A DNA stretch of 64,000 nt from positions 372,001 through 436,000 of the forward strand of contig JAVJTA010000017.1 of assembly GCA_040219135.1 (NCBI GenBank). Reading direction: 5' to 3'. Source of the stretch: UBA7803 sp040219135 (lineage in GTDB: Bacteria; Pseudomonadota; Gammaproteobacteria; Pseudomonadales; Azotimanducaceae). The translations under genes were made by a program, and so were the position numbers. A model generated the notes under the pieces. The model worked only from the letters and a program-made list of their open reading frames with translations. It made no database searches and was not told the origin of the DNA. Shown piece by piece: positions 62,317 through 64,000 of the stretch; position 1 is the first letter of the stretch; every line of letters starts with the position of its first letter.

Positions 62317-62994
62317 ATGGCGAAAGTACTCATCACCGGGGCCGGCCGCGGCATCGGACTCGAACTCACCCGGCAGTACGCGGCGGACGGCGACGACGTC
62401 ATTGCCTGCGTGCGCGATCCGAAGAAGGCCGGGGACCTGGCCGGCATCTCCGGCAAGGTGACCGTGCAGGCACTCGATCCCGGCGATCCCGCCTCCATCG
62501 ACGCGGCGGCGGCCGCCATCGGCACGACGCCCATCGACGTGCTGATCAACAATGCCGGCGCCACCGGCGGCGCTCATCAGGCCCTGGACGATCTCGATCT
62601 GGACGCCTGGCACGACACCTTCACGGTCAACACCATCGGGCCGCTGCTGATTGCGCGCGCGTTCAAGCCGCACCTGGCGGCGGCCAAGGGCAAGCTCATG
62701 ACCGTCACCAGTCAGGTCGGGGCCTCCACCTGGCCCATGGGCGGCATGTATGCCTACGCGACGTCCAAGGCGGCGGTGAACCGTGCCATGGCCACGCTCG
62801 CCATCGACTGGAAGGACGAGCCCGTCGTCGTTGCGCTGGTGCATCCGGGCTGGGTGAAGACCGACATGGGCGGGCCCCATGCGGACATCACGCCACAGGA
62901 GAGCGCCTCAGGTATCCGCCAGGTCATCGCCGGGCTCGGCAAGAAGGACTCCGGCCGCTTCTACAAGTGGAACGGCGAAGCGCACGTGTGGTAG
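62317..62994 (+). CDS. Short-chain dehydrogenase/reductase (classical)
   Basis: 225 residues. MAKVLITGAGRGIGLELTRQYAADG has the TGxxxGIG cofactor motif, DVLINNAGATGG is the NAG motif, catalytic residues are S in VTSQVGASTW and YAYATSKAAVNRAM (Y-x-x-x-K), and VHPGWVKTDMGG closes the fold. It interconverts alcohols and ketones. It ends 3 bases before the convergent Rieske gene. Confidence 0.92.
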   Translation: MAKVLITGAGRGIGLELTRQYAADGDDVIACVRDPKKAGDLAGISGKVTVQALDPGDPASIDAAAAAIGTTPIDVLINNAGATGGAHQALDDLDLDAWHDTFTVNTIGPLLIARAFKPHLAAAKGKLMTVTSQVGASTWPMGGMYAYATSKAAVNRAMATLAIDWKDEPVVVALVHPGWVKTDMGGPHADITPQESASGIRQVIAGLGKKDSGRFYKWNGEAHVW

Positions 62995-62997
62995 TGC

Positions 62998-64000
62998 TCA
63001 GCCGGCCGCTTCTCTGAACAGCGCCGGCAGGCCTTCGTCCGGGCAGGCGAGGAGCTTGTCGAGAAACCCGTGGAAGTGCTGGCCGCCGGCTTCGTTGCGG
63101 CCGAACATCACCTCGGCCCCCGGGCGGCTCATCAGCGCGCGCTGCTGACGGAATCCGGTGGCGTAGTCTTCCTCGCTGACCACGTACTCGAGCAGCTTGA
63201 ACTGCTCGTTGGCGGCGTCGCGCACCTCGTCGCTGGTCGGCAGCTTCTCCATGACGTAGTTCTGCACGGTGCGCGATTCCAGCGGGGTGTCTCCGGGAAA
63301 CAGCTGCGACACCATCACCGCCCGCCCGCCGCCGCCGTCGAACGAGGCGATGGAGATGTGCGGAAAGATGGTCCACACGCTCTTGATCAGTTCTTCCGTC
63401 GGCCATTCGGACTCGGGCTTCTGCTCGTACTTGAGCAGTTCGGGGTTCGGCGACGACACCCGCTGGTGCGGGCCCCACGGATAGTAGAGTGCCTGATTCG
63501 GCATGTTCGCGCCGAAGGTGTTGCGATGCAGGATCGGCAGATGGTACAGATCCATGTAGCCGTCGTAGGCGACCTTCCAGTTCGGGCTGGGCAGGGTGCG
63601 CGAGTCGAACAGCGCCCAGTCGGCAAAGCCGAAACTTTCCAGCACCTGATCGTAGCCGCACAGGAAGGTGTCGATGTCGAGCGCCGAGTCCGCGTCGAGA
63701 TTGACCCAGATCATGCCCGCGCGTTCACCCACCGGAAGTTCGGTCAGTCCATGGCAGCTCTTGTCGATCTCGCCGAAATCGGCTTCGGCGTAGACGGCCA
63801 CCAGGTTGCCGCCGTGATCGTAGGTCCACGCGTGGTAGGGGCAGGTGAAACGTTTGCGGTTGCCGCTTGCGTCAGTGACGATCACGGCGCCGCGATGGCT
63901 GCAGGAGTTCACGTAGGCACGCACGTCGAGATGCTCATCCCGAACCATGAGCACGGGAACGCCGGCCACCTCGAGGGTCTTGAAGTCGCCGGGCTGTTTG
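62998..64000 (-). CDS. Rieske non-heme iron oxygenase, large subunit (3), 5' partial
   Basis: The frame runs past the right edge (GDFKTLEVAGVPVLMVRDE reads in from outside), so the start is not in the window. The Rieske cluster CSHRGAVI ... CPYHAWTY is complete, and the mononuclear site is YDGYMDLYHLPILH, with Asp rather than the Glu found in the two other Rieske proteins of the window, so this one belongs to another subgroup. A C-terminal SRPBCC domain is complete to the stop. It probably hydroxylates a hydrophobic substrate. Confidence 0.92.
   Translation of the reverse strand, partial: KQPGDFKTLEVAGVPVLMVRDEHLDVRAYVNSCSHRGAVIVTDASGNRKRFTCPYHAWTYDHGGNLVAVYAEADFGEIDKSCHGLTELPVGERAGMIWVNLDADSALDIDTFLCGYDQVLESFGFADWALFDSRTLPSPNWKVAYDGYMDLYHLPILHRNTFGANMPNQALYYPWGPHQRVSSPNPELLKYEQKPESEWPTEELIKSVWTIFPHISIASFDGGGGRAVMVSQLFPGDTPLESRTVQNYVMEKLPTSDEVRDAANEQFKLLEYVVSEEDYATGFRQQRALMSRPGAEVMFGRNEAGGQHFHGFLDKLLACPDEGLPALFREAAG

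Noticed and set aside
1..64000. CRISPR arrays
   Set aside because: No regularly spaced direct repeats with unique spacers are visible; the only tandem array seen is the coding 12-bp repeat in rlmD.

Overview
The window looks like the chromosome of a GC-rich gammaproteobacterium with a broad lipid and hydrocarbon catabolic repertoire. The evidence is the presence of RlmJ and RlmD, monomeric isocitrate dehydrogenase, a CYP153-type P450, paired acyl-CoA dehydrogenases of the steroid-catabolism type, three Rieske oxygenases and three TonB-dependent receptors. This placement is inference from gene content; Nevskiales- or Steroidobacter-like relatives would fit. I see no rRNA, tRNA, CRISPR array or complete insertion sequence.

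Layout. 1-2 kb: an XpaC/TelA pair. 2.1-5.1 kb: a MocR regulator divergent from a PPOX-family protein, then a secreted protein. 5.1-8.4 kb: a structured leader, a small membrane protein, a palindromic element, a TonB receptor and a VapBC-type toxin-antitoxin pair. 8.6-15.7 kb: nitroreductase, ThDP enzyme, SDR, isocitrate dehydrogenase and a GST-like protein. 15.9-19.5 kb: an acyl-CoA dehydrogenase pair and a thiolase. 19.7-24.8 kb: a leftward run of P450, esterase, PhyH-like dioxygenase, 6-phosphogluconate dehydrogenase (interrupted by an in-frame stop) and gluconokinase. 24.9-29 kb: a phasin-like/DUF1508 fusion, a Rieske oxygenase and a SLOG-plus-four-TM protein. 29-34.5 kb: metallo-hydrolase, RlmJ, a MITE-like element, a GST-like protein, a decayed gene remnant, a kinase and a HAD protein. 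34.5-38.3 kb: a Rieske oxygenase divergent from a second acyl-CoA dehydrogenase pair. 38.5-48.7 kb: a TIR-TolB-TPR protein, a TonB receptor, a beta-helix membrane protein, an enoyl-CoA hydratase family protein, a serine hydrolase and a TPM protein. 48.8-64 kb: a TonB receptor, DUF2165, a Crp/Fnr regulator, an MFS carrier, DUF2855, an LLM oxidoreductase, RlmD, a carotenoid oxygenase, an amidohydrolase, two SDRs and a third Rieske oxygenase cut by the window end.

How it may work together. P450, Rieske and PhyH-type oxygenases would hydroxylate hydrophobic substrates. SDRs and the ThDP enzyme would process the products, and the acyl-CoA dehydrogenase pairs, hydratase and thiolase would carry out beta-oxidation. 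The TonB receptors may import substrates or metals. Between these genes sit signalling or conflict-type proteins (SLOG/4TM, TIR-TolB-TPR, VapBC).

Most notable: related inverted-repeat elements whose TA-flanked ends supply the TAG stop codons of three genes; a MocR regulator with arginine where the PLP lysine is expected; a full-length gnd interrupted by one ochre codon; the SLOG/4TM and TIR-TolB-TPR proteins; a phasin-like/DUF1508 fusion; and a leader with mutually exclusive hairpin and pseudoknot pairings.
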